The notes beneath the pieces are model-generated. The model had not been told where the DNA came from and ran no database searches. It saw nothing but the letters and a program-made list of their open reading frames with translations. Made by a program: the position numbers and the translations under genes. This document shows positions 5,531-6,846 of a stretch of DNA of 6,846 nucleotides, in pieces. Location of the stretch: assembly GCA_017354595.1 (NCBI GenBank), contig JAFMQQ010000170.1, positions 1 to 6,846 on the forward strand. Reading direction: 5' to 3'. The stretch is from Micromonosporaceae bacterium (GTDB taxonomy: Bacteria; Actinomycetota; Actinomycetes; Mycobacteriales; Micromonosporaceae). Within the stretch, counting starts at the first letter, position 1, and each line of letters starts with the position of its first letter.

Positions 5531-6846
5531 TTGGGACCCGTCCAGTGGGTCACCGGCCCGGTCGCGCTGGCCGCGACGGCGGCGGCGGTGGTGCTGTTCG
5601 CCTTGGCGGTGGCGCGGATCGTGCGGGTGGTACGGCTGGGCCAGCCGGATCCGGAGCGGTTCACGCGCAAGGGCGCCCGGCTGCGGGTGATGCTGGCCGA
5701 GACGCTCGGCCACACCCGGATGCTCAAGTGGAGCGTCGTCGGCGCCGCCCACTGGTTCGTCATGGTCGGCTTCATCCTGCTCGTCTCGCTGGTGGTGGAG
5801 GCGTACTGGGAGGTCTTCTCGCCGGCCGGTGAGTTGCCGTGGCTGGGTCACTGGGTGGGCTTCGGCCTGGTGACCGAGGTGCTCTCGGTGCTCGGTATCC
5901 CGGCGATCCTGGTACTGATCGCGATCCGGTTGGCCAACCGGCCACGCCGGCGGGGCTGGTCCCGGTTCACCGGCTCGACCATGTGGCAGGGGTACTTCGT
6001 CGAGGCCGTCATCCTCGTGGTACTCGCCTGTGGCCTGCTGATCCGCGGCTTCAAGGCCGCGAACGGGGTGCTGCCCTTCCCGACCTGGGCGGCGCCGGTC
6101 AGCCGCGCGCTGGGCGGGGTACTGCCGGCCAGCGGTACCGCGGTCTCGCTGATCGGGTTGGCGAAGATCCTGGTGTCGATGGCCTGGCTGGCGGTGCTGG
6201 CGGCCAACCTCACCATGGGGGTGGCGTGGCACCGGTTCGCCGCCTTCCCGAACATCTTCTTCAAGCGGCAGGTGGATCCGGCGCTGGCCCGGCCGGCGCT
6301 GGGCGGGCTGCGGCCGATGATGAGCGCCGGCAAGCCGCTGGACTTCGAGGAGGCCGACCCGGAGCGCGACCAGTTCGGTGTGTCCACTGTGGAGCAGTTC
6401 AGCTGGAAGGGGCTGCTCGACTTCACCACCTGTACCGAATGCGGGCGGTGCCAATCGCAGTGCCCGGCCTGGAACACCGGCAAGCCGCTCTCCCCGAAGC
6501 TGCTGGTGCTGAGCCTGCGCGACCACCTGTACGCGAAGGCGGCCGGCGAGCCCGGCGAGGCGGAGCGCCCGCTGGTGGGTGGCGCGGACAGCGCCGGCAT
6601 TATCGACCCGGACGTGCTCTGGTCGTGTACCACCTGTGGCGCCTGCGTCGAGCAGTGCCCGGTCGACATCGAGCACGTCGACCACATCGTGGACATGCGC
6701 CGGTACCAGGTGCTGATCGAGTCCAACTTCCCGACCGAGGCCGGTGGGATGCTGCGCAACCTGGAGAACCGGGGCAACCCGTGGGGCGCGGCACCCAGCA
6801 CCCGCGAGGACTGGACCCGGGCGCTGGACTTCCCGGTACCCCGGGT
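5531..6846 (+). CDS. etfD: EtfD-like membrane Fe-S oxidoreductase, N-terminal part (3' end outside window)
   Basis: The open frame runs to the window end: 438 codons without a stop. The N-terminal half has about five membrane spans (near 8-33, 66-90, 108-135, 156-176, 205-230). A soluble part follows with two [4Fe-4S] ferredoxin motifs: Cys301, 304, 307, 311 (CTECGRCQSQCP) and Cys366, 369, 372, 376 (CTTCGACVEQCP). Flanking segments such as WNTGKPLSPKL, DPDVLWSC and RRYQV match what I recall of M. tuberculosis Rv0338c (EtfD), which passes electrons from electron-transfer flavoprotein during fatty-acid beta-oxidation to menaquinone. The CCG (heterodisulfide-reductase-type) domains expected next would lie beyond 6846. 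The start is inferred: TTG 5531 keeps the first span whole and is the first possible start after the in-frame crgA stop, but no clear binding site precedes it. A general heterodisulfide-reductase-related label would be the cautious alternative. Confidence 0.87.
   Translation, partial: MGPVQWVTGPVALAATAAAVVLFALAVARIVRVVRLGQPDPERFTRKGARLRVMLAETLGHTRMLKWSVVGAAHWFVMVGFILLVSLVVEAYWEVFSPAGELPWLGHWVGFGLVTEVLSVLGIPAILVLIAIRLANRPRRRGWSRFTGSTMWQGYFVEAVILVVLACGLLIRGFKAANGVLPFPTWAAPVSRALGGVLPASGTAVSLIGLAKILVSMAWLAVLAANLTMGVAWHRFAAFPNIFFKRQVDPALARPALGGLRPMMSAGKPLDFEEADPERDQFGVSTVEQFSWKGLLDFTTCTECGRCQSQCPAWNTGKPLSPKLLVLSLRDHLYAKAAGEPGEAERPLVGGADSAGIIDPDVLWSCTTCGACVEQCPVDIEHVDHIVDMRRYQVLIESNFPTEAGGMLRNLENRGNPWGAAPSTREDWTRALDFPVPR

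Noticed and set aside
5483..6685. Long open frame (about 400 codons) on the minus strand opposite the EtfD-like gene
   Set aside because: Low-complexity Gln/Arg/His/Pro composition, no recognisable motif, and antisense to a gene with two intact ferredoxin motifs.

Overview
The window is a G+C-rich segment (roughly 70% by eye) of an actinobacterial chromosome. Gene order and protein style point to Micromonosporaceae (Micromonospora, Salinispora or Actinoplanes-like); that placement is an inference from remembered relatives, not from a search. The gene order pknA-pknB / convergent glutamine amidotransferase / DUF881 / divergent crgA mirrors the conserved cell-envelope and division locus next to the origin in mycobacteria (Rv0015c to Rv0011c in M. 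tuberculosis).

Layout. Positions 1-668 (+) hold the 3' end of a PknA-type Ser/Thr kinase gene: one membrane span, a Gly-rich linker and one PASTA-like repeat. Positions 725-2443 (+) hold a complete PknB-type kinase with three PASTA repeats. A convergent block of four tightly packed genes runs on the minus strand from 5140 down to 2483: a DUF881 membrane protein, a class E sortase, an 80-residue single-span protein of unknown function, and a PabA/TrpG-type glutamine amidotransferase. Their stop-to-start gaps are 6, 10 and 5 bases, and two of the stop codons lie inside the next gene's ribosome binding site, so they look like one translationally coupled operon. The divergent intergenic region upstream of DUF881 contains a perfect 10-bp inverted repeat that could be a shared promoter/operator. 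On the plus strand crgA (5258-5524) follows, and directly after it, in the same reading frame, comes the first 438 codons of a large membrane Fe-S protein of the EtfD / heterodisulfide-reductase-like family, cut by the window end.

How the parts fit. PknA and PknB are envelope-sensing kinases (PASTA domains bind peptidoglycan fragments), CrgA is a divisome membrane protein, the sortase anchors surface proteins to the wall, and DUF881 and the small protein are membrane proteins of the same cluster. PabA supplies ammonia for p-aminobenzoate and/or anthranilate synthesis, and EtfD moves electrons from electron-transfer flavoprotein to menaquinone; both look like metabolic passengers. The most interesting new signal is in the cytoplasmic tail of the sortase: five Thr-centred units spaced 13, 11, 11 and 11 residues apart that fit both a PknB-type acceptor context and the FHA-binding pattern pThr-x-x-hydrophobic. 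This suggests, as a hypothesis, that the neighbouring kinase controls the sortase. No RNA genes, mobile elements or CRISPR arrays were seen, and no stretch longer than 300 bases lacks a gene.
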